From NCBI GenBank assembly GCA_052034115.1, contig JBPOIZ010000026.1:1-38099 (forward strand): 38,099 nucleotides of DNA, read 5' to 3'. Shown here piece after piece: positions 13,778-22,963 of the stretch; the first letter of the stretch is position 1; each line of letters begins with the position of its first letter. The notes below the pieces were generated by a model. The model saw nothing but the letters and a program-made list of their open reading frames with translations. It searched no databases and had not been told where the DNA came from. The translations under genes and the position numbers were made by a program. Origin of the DNA: Lutibacillus sp052034115 (GTDB taxonomy: Bacteria; Actinomycetota; Actinomycetes; Actinomycetales; Dermatophilaceae).

Positions 13778-16000
13778 GTGCATCGACGAACTGTGATCGT
13801 CCTGTCCGCCCTCACGGCCATGGCGACGGCGGGCGCTGTGCCGCCAGCCACCGCCGCCGCCACGGCTGGCGCGCCCGCCAGCACCGCTATCGCCGCCGCG
13901 CCGACAGCCGCGGCGAGCTCGGCAAGCCCGATGGTCGAGGCCACCACGGCCGTCCTGCTCGGTGGCGACCGGGTCACCCTGCGTCGGGGTGCCGATGGCC
14001 ACACGGCGACCTCACTCACCGCGGGCCCAGCCGCCGGGGGGCCGCGCACGGTCGCGATCTACCGCACACCGAAGGGCAGTTACGCCATCCCGTCGGTGCT
14101 CCGGGGCGCTGCCGGCCAGGTGCTCGATGTGTCCCTCTTCGACGTGGATCGGATCGCCAACGCCGGCTCGCAGGGCGTGCGCGTCACCATCACATACGCC
14201 AGCACGAGCTCGCCGACGGCGGTTCCGGGAGTCGATGTCGACTCCCGATCCGGCACGACGGGGATCGGACGGATCACCCCGGCGTCGAGCGCGGCCATCG
14301 CCGGGCGGCTCGCCCGCACCCCCGCCGGCGACCTGTATGCCGGCGTCACGAGGATCACCGCGGTCGCCTCGCCGGGAGTGACGCCGCAGTTCCCGATGCA
14401 CACGCTGACGATCAAGGCCACCGACTCGACGGGCGCACCGATGGAGTTCGGCTCGGCCATGGTCATGAACGTCGAGGACCCCGCCCGGTACGTCGGCATA
14501 GCGTGGATCTACCGCGGCCAGGCCAAGGTCAGCGTCCCGGCCGGGACCTACTCGATGCTCGCCCAACTGGACGATCCCTACAGCCCGGATACCCGATTCA
14601 CAGCCCGGCTGGTGCTCAAGGACGGGTTCACCGTCACCGGCCCGCAGACGGTCACCGTCGACGCGCGCTCGGCGACCTCGAAGCTGGGCTTCGCCGTCCC
14701 CCGAGCCATCGAGGCAGACGCCGGCGGCTGGTCGTTCTCGCTCTTCCGGCAGGCTCCTGAGGGTCGGGGCGGGGTTGGCGTGGGCCTCTTCTCGTTCGGA
14801 TCGGCCGACCTCTACGTCTCCCCGACGGCGGCGCCGTCGCTCGGGACGCTCACCTACACCGCGACTACCCTGCTTCTGTCTCCGGCCAACGCCTCCCCGG
14901 CATACACCTACGACCTCGGGTATGACGGTGCCGGTTCGATTCCTTCGAGCCTGCGGTTCGTGGCGCGCTCGACCGACCTGACCACGGTTGCCGCCTCGTA
15001 CTACGCACCGGTGGCCGGGTCCGGGCTCCCGTCGCGGATACTGTTCAGCCCCAGCGGGGACGGAGCCGGTCTGGGAGTCAGCATCGCCGTCCCCCAGAGC
15101 CGTCTCGAATACGTCCGCGCCGCGCCCGGCTGGCAGGTTGCCGAGGACTACACGCAATCCGTCGAGGACGTCGGCGGTTTCGGCTACCTCGCGTCCGGCC
15201 TGTGGAGTCCCACGCCCGGCACCCGAGTGACCGCGCGTTGGGGCCAGCCCCCGCTGCACCCGCGCCTGTTCGAGGGCGGGTCACCCTTCTCTGGCAGGAC
15301 CTGCCCGGCCTGCCTGGTCGGATCCCAGGTGAGCCTCCTGGCGATGCCCTTCAGCGACAGCGATCCCAACCACTTCGGGACGATGGACTGGATGACCGAG
15401 GAACCCAGGACCACCGCATCGTGGCGCCTGTCGGCCGACGGCACCGTCCTCGCCGAAGGCACGGGGCCGCTCGACGTCGTGGCCGACCTACCCGCAGACG
15501 CTCGGCGGGTCTCAGCGGACCTCACCACCGGTGGCCGCACCGGCGGCGCGGCCACCGCATCGACGACGCGGACACACTGGGAGACACCCGTTGCGGCCGC
15601 CACCGCATTGGCCCCGGCCGAGTGGGCCTGCCGGATCGCCAAACCCGCCGAGGACCCGTGTCGGATCGTGCCGTTCATGTCGGTCAACTACTCCCTGCCG
15701 ACCGACCTGGCTGACACCGTGGCACCGGGCCCTACCCGGATGCGGATTTCGGTCGGCCACGTCAACGCCGCCCGACCCATCGCGGTGCGCAGCGTCTCCG
15801 CCGTGGTGTCCTTCGACGCCGGCGCCACCTGGCAGCCGGCACGCATCACGGACGACGGGGCGGGCAACTACGTCGCGACGTTCACCACGCCGACGGCCTC
15901 CTCGGCGACGCGACCGGCCCGGCTCAAGGTGACCGCCACCGACGAGGTCGGGGGTCGCTTCAGCGAGACCATCACCGCCGCCTTCATGATCCGCCGGTGA
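13778..16000 (+). CDS. Secreted protein resembling a large subtilase without its protease domain
   Basis: A 740-residue exported protein. The signal peptide MHRRTVIVLSALTAMATAGA ends near the ATAAA sites; an Ala-rich low-complexity segment follows to about 50. Residues 55-200 (AVLLGGDRVTLRR, VAIYRTPKGSYAIPSVLRG, VLDVSLFDVDRI, ending near GVTRI) resemble the propeptide of 1,100-1,250-residue Streptomyces S8 peptidases. The Asp/His/Ser catalytic domain that should follow is absent: no D-T-G, H-G-T-H or G-T-S-M-A/P motif is seen. The rest (215-740) is beta-rich, like the C-terminal accessory part of those peptidases, and ends FSETITAAFMIRR. The GTG at 13778 has GAAGGG about 11 bases upstream. 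An S53 protease starts 29 bases after it. A propeptide-type inhibitor or scaffold role is inference. Confidence 0.6.
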   Translation: MHRRTVIVLSALTAMATAGAVPPATAAATAGAPASTAIAAAPTAAASSASPMVEATTAVLLGGDRVTLRRGADGHTATSLTAGPAAGGPRTVAIYRTPKGSYAIPSVLRGAAGQVLDVSLFDVDRIANAGSQGVRVTITYASTSSPTAVPGVDVDSRSGTTGIGRITPASSAAIAGRLARTPAGDLYAGVTRITAVASPGVTPQFPMHTLTIKATDSTGAPMEFGSAMVMNVEDPARYVGIAWIYRGQAKVSVPAGTYSMLAQLDDPYSPDTRFTARLVLKDGFTVTGPQTVTVDARSATSKLGFAVPRAIEADAGGWSFSLFRQAPEGRGGVGVGLFSFGSADLYVSPTAAPSLGTLTYTATTLLLSPANASPAYTYDLGYDGAGSIPSSLRFVARSTDLTTVAASYYAPVAGSGLPSRILFSPSGDGAGLGVSIAVPQSRLEYVRAAPGWQVAEDYTQSVEDVGGFGYLASGLWSPTPGTRVTARWGQPPLHPRLFEGGSPFSGRTCPACLVGSQVSLLAMPFSDSDPNHFGTMDWMTEEPRTTASWRLSADGTVLAEGTGPLDVVADLPADARRVSADLTTGGRTGGAATASTTRTHWETPVAAATALAPAEWACRIAKPAEDPCRIVPFMSVNYSLPTDLADTVAPGPTRMRISVGHVNAARPIAVRSVSAVVSFDAGATWQPARITDDGAGNYVATFTTPTASSATRPARLKVTATDEVGGRFSETITAAFMIRR

Positions 16001-16029
16001 CTCCGGTGCCGACGAAAGGGAACCAGACC

Positions 16030-17235
16030 ATGAGCACCTCGTTGCGCCGGCTCGCGCTGTCCGGCATCGCCGTCACCAGCCTGCTCACCATGGCCCTGGC
16101 CGGGGGCGGGGCCGCCACCGCGGCCGGATCCGGCGCGGTGTCGAAGAACGCCTGCGACTCAGCGGACGTCGGATACGCGCGCTGCCTGGCCAAGGTCCGC
16201 GTCGACGCGGCCGCCACGGCCCGCCGAGTGAGCACCGCGGCGGGCGTCACCGAGATCCCGGCCGGGTATGGCGCACCTGCGCTGCGAGCGGCATACAAGG
16301 TTCCCCAGCAGGCCGCGACCTCGTTGGTGGCCGTCGTCATCGCCTTCGACGTCCCGCACGCCGAAGCGGACCTCGGCGTCTACCGAGCCATGTACGGTCT
16401 GCGCGCCTGCACGACCGCCAACGGTTGCTTCCGCAAGGTCAACCAGGAGGGGGTGGCGGCGCCGCTGCCAGATCCGGACGGGGGCTGGGCGATCGAGGGC
16501 TCGATGGACATCCAGATGGTCTCGGCCGCCTGCCCGACCTGCCGGATCCTTCTCGTGGAGGCGAACTCGAACTCGTTCGAGGACCTGTCGGCGGCCACGG
16601 CCCGCGCGGTGGCCATGGGCGCCACGGTCATCTCGCACAGCTATGGCGGGGACGAGTGGGGCGGGATGTGGGCCACCGCGGCCCCCTACCGGCAACCCGG
16701 CGTGATCTCGGTGGCCTCCTCCGGCGACTGGGGCTTCACGACGGCCTCGGCACCGGCGGTGCTCCCTGGCGTGCTCGCCGTCGGCGGCACCTCGCTCTAC
16801 CCCAGCTCCAACGCCCGCGGCTGGACCGAGGACGCCTGGAGTGGAGCCGGTAGCGGGTGCTCGGCCTACGTCAAGAAGCCGACCTACCAGAAGGACCCGA
16901 ACTGTTCGATGCGCACCGTCGCAGACGTCTCGGCCGTCGCCGACCCGAACACCGGCGTCGCGGTCTACGACAGCTACGAGAATCCGTTCATCCCCGCCGG
17001 CTGGATGGTGCTCGGGGGGACCAGCGCGTCGGCTCCCTTCGTGGCTGGGCTCATCGGGGCCAAGGGCGACGGGGCGACCTTCCGGGTCAACCAGATCTAC
17101 AACCGGAAGTCCTCGTTCTTCGACGTCGTCGGTGGCAGCAACGGGTTCTGCGGCGGCGACTACCTCTGCACCGGCCTGAAGGGGTATGACGCGCCGACCG
17201 GCATCGGCTCCCCGAAGGGCCTCGCCGGGCTGTAG
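16030..17235 (+). CDS. Secreted S53 (sedolisin) serine-carboxyl peptidase
   Basis: A 401-residue exported peptidase. The signal peptide MSTSLRRLALSGIAVTSLLT continues to about 36 (ATAAGSG). Catalytic motifs are complete: E156-x3-D160 in IEGSMDIQM, Asp233 in ASSGDWGF as the oxyanion Asp, and Ser332 in GGTSASAPFVAG. The end, GYDAPTGIGSPKG, is the usual sedolisin calcium-binding tail. There is no long N-terminal propeptide of the kumamolisin type, so the mature enzyme begins soon after the signal. Seven cysteines suggest disulfides. ATG 16030 is preceded by AAAGGGA at about 8 bases. It is probably co-transcribed with the upstream propeptide-like secreted protein from the sigma-E-like promoter at 13656. 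Confidence 0.9.
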   Translation: MSTSLRRLALSGIAVTSLLTMALAGGGAATAAGSGAVSKNACDSADVGYARCLAKVRVDAAATARRVSTAAGVTEIPAGYGAPALRAAYKVPQQAATSLVAVVIAFDVPHAEADLGVYRAMYGLRACTTANGCFRKVNQEGVAAPLPDPDGGWAIEGSMDIQMVSAACPTCRILLVEANSNSFEDLSAATARAVAMGATVISHSYGGDEWGGMWATAAPYRQPGVISVASSGDWGFTTASAPAVLPGVLAVGGTSLYPSSNARGWTEDAWSGAGSGCSAYVKKPTYQKDPNCSMRTVADVSAVADPNTGVAVYDSYENPFIPAGWMVLGGTSASAPFVAGLIGAKGDGATFRVNQIYNRKSSFFDVVGGSNGFCGGDYLCTGLKGYDAPTGIGSPKGLAGL

Positions 17236-17271
17236 CGCCTCACCTGTCCTGGGTATGGGCTTTGTCCGGCG

Positions 17272-17303
17272 CCCGCGGTCCTCATCAGGGGGAGGACCGC
17301 GGG
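17272..17303 (+). terminator. Terminator after the S53 peptidase gene
   Basis: CCCGCGGTCCTC and its complement form a 12-bp perfect stem around an 8-base loop, and pairing continues outward past one mismatch. It lies 37 bases after the stop. The remaining bases up to 17417 hold nothing recognisable. Confidence 0.8.
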
Positions 17304-17417
17304 GCCGGATCGGGGTCCTCCCCGGGTGATCGGCGGGCGGCGCCCCGAGGGCGCTGACCGGCCAGGCGGCTCGCGGTGCTGACCGGGCCGACAGCCTGGC
17401 CATCGGCGAGCATGGAA

Positions 17418-18482
17418 TCACCGCACGCGGATGACCGTCATCCCGACGCCGGCGGACGAGGTGGACATGGCGGCCAGCGCCGAACCTGCCTGGTCGAGCC
17501 CGATCACCCTCCCGACGAGCACCGTCGGATCGACTCGGCCGTCGGCGACCAGAGCCATGAGCCCGGGATAGTCAGCGGCCGCCAGACCGTGCGCGCCGAG
17601 GATCTGCAGCTCCTTGGCGATGACCGGCCCCATGGGCAGGGGCAGCACTGCCTGGTCCGCCAGCAGGAGCCCCACCTGGACGTGCCGGCCCCGGACCCGC
17701 AGTCCGGCGACTGACGCCAGGGCACTACGGGTGTCGCCGACCGCATCGATCGACAGGTGAGCGCCCCCGTCGGTGCGCTCGACGACCTCCGCTCCGACGC
17801 CGGCCCCGTCCTCGGCACCGGCGCCGACCCGAACCGTCTGCTCGGCACCCAGCCGCGCTGCGCTGGTCAGCGCGTCGGAGTTGACGTCGACGGCCACCAC
17901 CCGAAGACCCAGCGCGACCCCGATCATCACCGCCGATAGACCCACACCGCCGCACCCATGCACCGCAAGCCACTCCCCGGCGCGGGCCTGTCCGACCAAT
18001 GCCACGGCGCGGTATGCCGTCGCGAACCGGCAGCCCAGCGACGCCGCCGCGACGTCGCTGATCTGCGTGCCGATGCCCTCGGGCAGCGCGACGAGATTGT
18101 GGTCGGCCGCATGGACCACCACCAGGTCGGCAAACGATCCCCCATGGGTGAAGCCGGGCTGCGTCTGGTGAGGGCAGACCTGCGACGCACCGGCCCGACA
18201 TACCGGGCACGCCCCACACCCACACGCGAACGGCACCACCACGCGGTCCCCCACGCGCCAGCGCCGCACGCCGGAGCCCACCTGAGCGATATGGCCGGTC
18301 AGTTCATGGCCCGGAACATGCGGCAAGGTGACAGGGTCGTGGCCCATCCAGGCGTGCCAGTCGCTGCGGCAGACTCCGGTCGCGGCGACCTCGACGACGA
18401 CCCCGCCATCGGGCGCCTGCGGCGCGGGCACCTCGGCGAGGAACGGGGTCTGCTGATACGCGTGGTAGACGACCGCTCTCAT
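17418..18482 (-). CDS. Zinc-dependent alcohol dehydrogenase (MDR family)
   Basis: A 354-residue NAD(P)-dependent oxidoreductase. Catalytic zinc ligands are Cys38 (GVCRSD), His59-Glu60 (PGHE) and a Cys in ASLGCRFATAY near 151. The structural zinc site is C89-x2-C92-x2-C95-x7-C103. The Rossmann motif VHGCGGVGLSAV (about 173-184) has an extra Cys instead of the common Ala/Gly. Both zinc sites are intact, so it should be active on an alcohol/aldehyde pair, substrate unknown. Its ATG overlaps the stop of the upstream acyltransferase gene (ATGA), so the two are translated together from the minus strand. Confidence 0.88.
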   Translation of the reverse strand: MRAVVYHAYQQTPFLAEVPAPQAPDGGVVVEVAATGVCRSDWHAWMGHDPVTLPHVPGHELTGHIAQVGSGVRRWRVGDRVVVPFACGCGACPVCRAGASQVCPHQTQPGFTHGGSFADLVVVHAADHNLVALPEGIGTQISDVAAASLGCRFATAYRAVALVGQARAGEWLAVHGCGGVGLSAVMIGVALGLRVVAVDVNSDALTSAARLGAEQTVRVGAGAEDGAGVGAEVVERTDGGAHLSIDAVGDTRSALASVAGLRVRGRHVQVGLLLADQAVLPLPMGPVIAKELQILGAHGLAAADYPGLMALVADGRVDPTVLVGRVIGLDQAGSALAAMSTSSAGVGMTVIRVR

Positions 18483-19849
18483 GCCGGGTCCTTTGCGGTA
18501 TGGCGCACCGGAAGAAGCCCGAGGACAGCGGCCCCGAGAATGGTGACCGCCAGCGCGACCCCCGGGGTGACCTGGAAGAACAGCACCGTCTGCGGGCGGT
18601 TGCCGAGCACATCGACACCGGTTAGCGAGATGCAGATGACGCCGGCGACCACGAGCGCGATGCCGACCGCCGCGCGGGCGTCGGCCGGGCCGCCACCGGC
18701 CAGGCCGCTGCCGGCCAGGTCAACGCGTGGGGCCGAGGCTCCCCGGTCGAAGCGGACGAAGACCGTCACCAAGCCGGCGGTGAGGACCCCCAGCGCGGCG
18801 AACCACAACGGGCGGGTCAGCCACCACATACCGGTTCCCGGTTCTGGAAGACGAAGGTGCAGCGACCGGGCTCCCATCAACCCGACCATGAGAGCCGTCA
18901 GGTGCCAGAGGAACGCGGTCATGGCGAAGGGTGCGGCGAGCAGGACGACCCGCCATACCCGCGGCCGGGCGAGCGCCCGGGCGGCGGGCCCGCGGAGCAG
19001 CGACGTGGCTCCGATGATCGCCAGCCCTTGGGCGAGCAGCGCCAGCGTCGGCGGCGACATGTTGGAGATCGGCTCGCCCGGCAGGCCAACCATGCTCACC
19101 GGGTAGGGGCCGAGGGTCACGCACGCAACGAGCCCGAGCGTGCCGAGAGCGAGGAGGGCACCGGCGAGGCGCGACGTGAGGGCGCCGTCGTGCCAGGCGA
19201 ATCCGAGCTGGTGCAGCGCGAGCCAGACGAGCAGGAAGTTCAGCGGGCCGATCGCCTCGTGTCCCTGGGCGAACCGGAGCCAGTCGACGATCACCACCGC
19301 GGCGACCAGCGCCCAGGCGACGGCCACGCCATACCGGTGGTGCAGCCGACGCATGAGGGGAGCCAGCGCCGCGACGCCCAGGTAGATGCCGACGAACCAC
19401 AGCAGCTGGGGCACCAGGACCAGGACAGTGCGGACCAGCGGGCCGTCGCCCCCGCTCGTCCACCCGAGCAGGTGGGCGACCACGGCGATGACGATCCAGA
19501 CCGCGAGGAAGGCTGATGTGGGACGCATGAGCCGCAGGGTCCGCGACCGGGCGAAGGTGGCGTATGCGCCCGGACCCGCGGTCGCGTCCAACCGCGCGAG
19601 GGTGTGCGCGTGGGCAACCCCACCGACGAGGAAGAACAGCGGCATCACCTGGAGCACCCAGGTGATCGGCTGTAGCCAGGTCATCGTGGCCAGCGTGTTG
19701 GTGACCTGACCGTCGGCGGTCAAGGCCCCCATGAGCCAGTGGCCGATGATGACGACGAACAGCGAACCAACCCGGATCGCATCCGCCCAACGGTCGCGGC
19801 CGGGCGGGGTGTTGGCGACGGCCGCGTCGAGGTCACTGTTGCGGGGCAC
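18479..19849 (-). CDS. Membrane acyltransferase 3 family protein
   Basis: An integral membrane O-acyltransferase of the Acyltransf_3 group, with about ten to eleven helices over 456 residues. The conserved first-helix histidine is in VIIGHWLMG, the polar loop R-T-L-R-L-M-R-P-T lies near residue 100, and the C-terminus is FVRFDRG followed by a short extra helix. Such proteins acetylate cell-wall sugars, lipids or antibiotics; the substrate here is unknown. The start is uncertain: GTG 19849 is chosen since the upstream in-frame ATG at 19933 would translate the repeat-bearing spacer. It lies upstream of the alcohol dehydrogenase in a two-gene unit. Confidence 0.78.
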   Translation of the reverse strand: MPRNSDLDAAVANTPPGRDRWADAIRVGSLFVVIIGHWLMGALTADGQVTNTLATMTWLQPITWVLQVMPLFFLVGGVAHAHTLARLDATAGPGAYATFARSRTLRLMRPTSAFLAVWIVIAVVAHLLGWTSGGDGPLVRTVLVLVPQLLWFVGIYLGVAALAPLMRRLHHRYGVAVAWALVAAVVIVDWLRFAQGHEAIGPLNFLLVWLALHQLGFAWHDGALTSRLAGALLALGTLGLVACVTLGPYPVSMVGLPGEPISNMSPPTLALLAQGLAIIGATSLLRGPAARALARPRVWRVVLLAAPFAMTAFLWHLTALMVGLMGARSLHLRLPEPGTGMWWLTRPLWFAALGVLTAGLVTVFVRFDRGASAPRVDLAGSGLAGGGPADARAAVGIALVVAGVICISLTGVDVLGNRPQTVLFFQVTPGVALAVTILGAAVLGLLPVRHTAKDPA

Positions 19850-19895
19850 GAGCGCCAGTGTGCCCTGTCCCGCTCGGGAGTTCCGGCCCGACTCG

Positions 19896-19965
19896 GCGTC
19901 GAGAGGAGGAATGCAGGGGAGTGACCGCGACATCGCGGCCACAGACTGCGTCGAGTGGAGGACTA
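19896..19965 (+). repeat. Second GCGTCGAG repeat pair with 52-bp spacing
   Basis: GCGTCGAGAGGAGGA at 19896 and GCGTCGAGTGGAGGA at 19948 are 52 bases apart, as are the first two units at 1839 and 1891. Both sets lie in spacers upstream of genes that are otherwise unrelated. Confidence 0.55.
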
Positions 19966-19970
19966 CTGCG

Positions 19971-20813
19971 TCACAGGTGGCGGCGGCGTGACTGGTTGAG
20001 CCACGGGCGGCGGTCCGGCAGGACGGGGAAGGTCTGGCGCCAGCGGGACACGGCTGCCGGGTCGAGCTCGACCGAGAGCACCTCCTCGTCGTCCCCTGCC
20101 TCGGCGAGCACCGTCCCGTCGGGACCGACGACCTGCGAGCGGCCACCCATGGCCACCCCGGACTGGGTCCCGGCGGTGTTGCAGGCGATGAGGAAGCACT
20201 GGTTCTCCACCGCCCGCGCCCGCCCGAGCAGCGACCAATGACCCACCCGGGCCGCCGGCCAGCAGGAGCACATCAGGAACGCCTCTGCTCCGGCGTCGAG
20301 CTGGGCTCGGAACAGCTCGGGGAAGCGCAGGTCATAGCAGGTGGACACGCCCGCCCGAAGCGTCTTCCCCGTGGCCGCGTCCGGCAGGTCCACCGAGACG
20401 AGCTCGGTGCCGGCATCCATCAACCGGGGCTCGCCGTCGCCGAAACCGAAGCGGTGGATCTTCCGGTAGGTCGCGACCTCGGCACCGGAGGCATCGAAGA
20501 CGACCGCCGTGTTCCACAGCCCCCTGCCGTCCTCGCCGACCTCACCCGACGGGGGCCGCTCGACGATCGATCCGGCATGGAGCATGACCCCGGCCGCAGC
20601 CGCCGCCGCCGCCATGGCGGTCATCGTCGGGCCGTCGACCGGCTCGGCGCGGTGGTCCCACTCCTGGTAGAGGAAGCCACCGGGCGCCCACAGCTCCGGG
20701 AGGACGACCAGGTCGTGACCGGCCTGGGCGCGGACCAAGGAGGCTGCTCGCTCGACGCGCTCGATGACCGGTTCGCGCTCGTCATACCCGAGCTGGATGA
20801 GGGCGACCCTCAC
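19971..20813 (-). CDS. Carbon-nitrogen hydrolase (nitrilase superfamily, omega-amidase-like)
   Basis: A 280-residue cytoplasmic amidohydrolase with the Glu-Lys-Cys triad: Glu40 (VVLPELW), Lys118 (YRKIHRFGFG) and Cys159 (GVSTCYDLRFPEL). The LRFPELFR segment after Cys and the Y-R-K-I-H pattern are typical of the NIT2/omega-amidase and Nit1 branch, which clears alpha-ketoglutaramate or deaminated glutathione. An actinobacterium using mycothiol might have another substrate. The GTG start overlaps the stop of the CopD-CtaG gene (GTGA), so it is the second gene of that minus-strand unit; no functional link between the two is obvious. Confidence 0.88.
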   Translation of the reverse strand: MRVALIQLGYDEREPVIERVERAASLVRAQAGHDLVVLPELWAPGGFLYQEWDHRAEPVDGPTMTAMAAAAAAAGVMLHAGSIVERPPSGEVGEDGRGLWNTAVVFDASGAEVATYRKIHRFGFGDGEPRLMDAGTELVSVDLPDAATGKTLRAGVSTCYDLRFPELFRAQLDAGAEAFLMCSCWPAARVGHWSLLGRARAVENQCFLIACNTAGTQSGVAMGGRSQVVGPDGTVLAEAGDDEEVLSVELDPAAVSRWRQTFPVLPDRRPWLNQSRRRHL

Positions 20814-22936
20814 GGTGCATCCCCGGTCGTGTCGTCAGCGCCGGTCGAGCTCTGGCCCCGGTGGCCGTGCTTGGCGGCGCGGGCGGCGGCGGCGCGTTCG
20901 GCCCCGGCCCGTTCCCGAGCCTCCTCGCGACGGTCTGCCGCGGCCAGTCGGGCGAGCTGCTCGTTGTAGGCGACGAGGTCGGCATCACCGTCGCGAGCGG
21001 CCTGACGGTCGTGGCGGCGCGCTTCGGCGTCGTCGGACCGCATCCAGGAGACCGCGACGAGCAAGGCCAGCAGCAGGCTGGGTGCCTCACCGACCCCCCA
21101 CGCGATCGCGCCGCCGGTGTGCTGGTCGACCAGCGGGTCGGGGATCCATGGGATGTCGAGCGCCCCGTAGAACGTCGGCGCGAGCAGCGACTCGGCCGAG
21201 GTCAAGGCGACGCCGAAGAACGCGTGGAAGCCGATCGTGGCAAAGAGCATCAAGAGCCGGTATGCCGCGGGCCATTTCCGTGGCCCGGGGTCATCCCCGA
21301 TGAGCACCCACGCGAAGAGGTAACCCGAAGCCACGAAGTGGATGATCATGACGATGTGCCCGACGTGGCTGCGCAACGCCAGCTCGAACAGCGGTGTGTA
21401 GTAGAAGACGACCATGCTGAAGAAGAACAGGGCGCTCGCCACGATCGGGTTGGCCATGACGTTCATGTAGCGCGAGTGGACCAGCCCCAACAGCAACTCC
21501 CGGGGGCCGAGCGAGCCGTCGGTGCGCGGCGCGACCGCGCGGATGACGAGCAGGATTGGCGTCGCGACGACGAGCAGGATCGGCGTGACCATGGCCATGA
21601 ACATGTGCTCCAACATGTGCCAGGCGAACGAGACCCGCCCATACACCCCTGGCGCACCGCTGCTGGCCCAGATGAAGAAGGCACAGCCGATCAGCCACGA
21701 AACCAACCGCCAGATCGGCCACCGGTCACCACGGCGCCACAGCCGGACCACCGCACCGAGATACAGCAGGGCCGCGATGACCCCGGCCGTGCCCCAGAGC
21801 CAATCCCAGCGCCATACCGTCAGCCAGGACCAGGCGTCCGGCTCCGGGGGCGGCGGGAAGCCGGTGTAGGCCTCGGCGACCGTGGCCACCGAGGCCGGCG
21901 GGACATCCGGCACCGGGGCGGCCGAACGGGTCAGCGCCACGGCAGCGCCGGTCGCCACCCCCATGAGGGCGATCTCGAGCACGACGAGCCGGGCGAACAG
22001 CGCTTTGGCCTGCGGCATGGTGGCCAGGGCCGCGACGATCCGGCGCCGCATGACGAACCCGATCGCGCCGAGCACCATGAAGGCGAAGACTTTGGCGAGC
22101 AGCACCGCGCCGTATGACGACCGCAGACCGGCCACGCCGCCCAGGCGGATCGCGCTGCTGACCAGGCCGGAGAGCAGGACCGCGACGAAGCACCAGCCCG
22201 CGATGGCCGAATAGCGCCGCAGGACCGTCGCCAGCTGCCGACCGATGACCGGCCGCAGGACCACGATGGCCAGCAGCCCACCGACCCAGACCACGACGGC
22301 GACGATGTGGAAGCCGATGGAGTTGACGGCGGTCTCGTGGTCGGTCGCCCCCGAGGCGTGCCCGGCCAGCGCCAGCGTCGCCACGGCGAGCACCGCGAAG
22401 ACGCCGGCCCACGTCAGACCCACCCGCGAGGTGGCGATCGACGTCAAACTCACGGCTACTAGGACGACCACGGCAGAGATCAGCGGGATGCGGGTGGCCT
22501 CCACCGTCCACACGAAGGTCTGGAACTGCGCCAGATAGCCCGGGTCGGTCAGCGGGGTCCCGGCGATGTCGGCAAACTGGAGCACCACCCCGACGAAGCC
22601 GGCCAGTGCCCACACCACACCGCACCAGAGCCCCAGCGATCGCATCCTGAAGAACCAGGATGCCGCGGTGTCCTGGCCGGGCATCAGCCCCACAGCGAGC
22701 ACGAGCACCCCGATGGTCAACGAGGCGGCGAGGTCGTGGACCACTCGGACGACGGGGATGCCCCACCGCACGATCTCACCGGGGTCGACCAGGCCGGGCG
22801 CGGCCGGTGCGGCGGCGCCCGTGGAGCGGGCCGCGACGACGACGGTGAGGATCCCGACGAGGACGGTCAGGCCGGCCGGGGCGAGCTGCAGGGCGGAGGG
22901 GGACGCGGTGCGTGCCGACGTCGAGGGCGTTGCCAC
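20810..22936 (-). CDS. CopD-CtaG fusion: copper transport and cytochrome c oxidase assembly membrane protein
   Basis: A 708-residue integral membrane protein with around 15-17 helices. The first half is CopD-like (IVRWGIPVVRVVHDLAASLT, TLALAGHASGATDHETAVNS, HIVAVVVWVGGLLAIVVL, with membrane His residues for copper). The second half is CtaG/caa3 assembly-like (FAWHMLEHMFMAMVTPILLV, HIVMIIHFVASGYLFAWVLI). The last 75 residues are a charged, Ala/Arg/Glu-rich cytoplasmic tail. CopD-CtaG fusions are standard in actinobacteria and are thought to supply copper to cytochrome oxidase. GTG 22936 is chosen because TAGGCT lies 7 bases upstream; a longer frame would cross the divergent gene. Confidence 0.85.
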   Translation of the reverse strand: MATPSTSARTASPSALQLAPAGLTVLVGILTVVVAARSTGAAAPAAPGLVDPGEIVRWGIPVVRVVHDLAASLTIGVLVLAVGLMPGQDTAASWFFRMRSLGLWCGVVWALAGFVGVVLQFADIAGTPLTDPGYLAQFQTFVWTVEATRIPLISAVVVLVAVSLTSIATSRVGLTWAGVFAVLAVATLALAGHASGATDHETAVNSIGFHIVAVVVWVGGLLAIVVLRPVIGRQLATVLRRYSAIAGWCFVAVLLSGLVSSAIRLGGVAGLRSSYGAVLLAKVFAFMVLGAIGFVMRRRIVAALATMPQAKALFARLVVLEIALMGVATGAAVALTRSAAPVPDVPPASVATVAEAYTGFPPPPEPDAWSWLTVWRWDWLWGTAGVIAALLYLGAVVRLWRRGDRWPIWRLVSWLIGCAFFIWASSGAPGVYGRVSFAWHMLEHMFMAMVTPILLVVATPILLVIRAVAPRTDGSLGPRELLLGLVHSRYMNVMANPIVASALFFFSMVVFYYTPLFELALRSHVGHIVMIIHFVASGYLFAWVLIGDDPGPRKWPAAYRLLMLFATIGFHAFFGVALTSAESLLAPTFYGALDIPWIPDPLVDQHTGGAIAWGVGEAPSLLLALLVAVSWMRSDDAEARRHDRQAARDGDADLVAYNEQLARLAAADRREEARERAGAERAAAARAAKHGHRGQSSTGADDTTGDAP

Positions 22937-22963
22937 GTGACACAGCCTAGGTACAGTCGGCCC
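22930..22963. promoter_or_regulatory. Compact divergent promoters with leaderless layout
   Basis: For the plus-strand gene: TTGCCA (22930-22935), 16 bases, TACAGT (22952-22957), 6 bases, ATG 22964. For the minus-strand gene: TAGGCT (22949-22944), 7 bases, GTG 22936. The two start codons are only 27 bases apart, the two -10 boxes are 2 bases apart, and the plus -35 lies in the first codons of the divergent gene. Neither gene has a Shine-Dalgarno. Confidence 0.6.
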
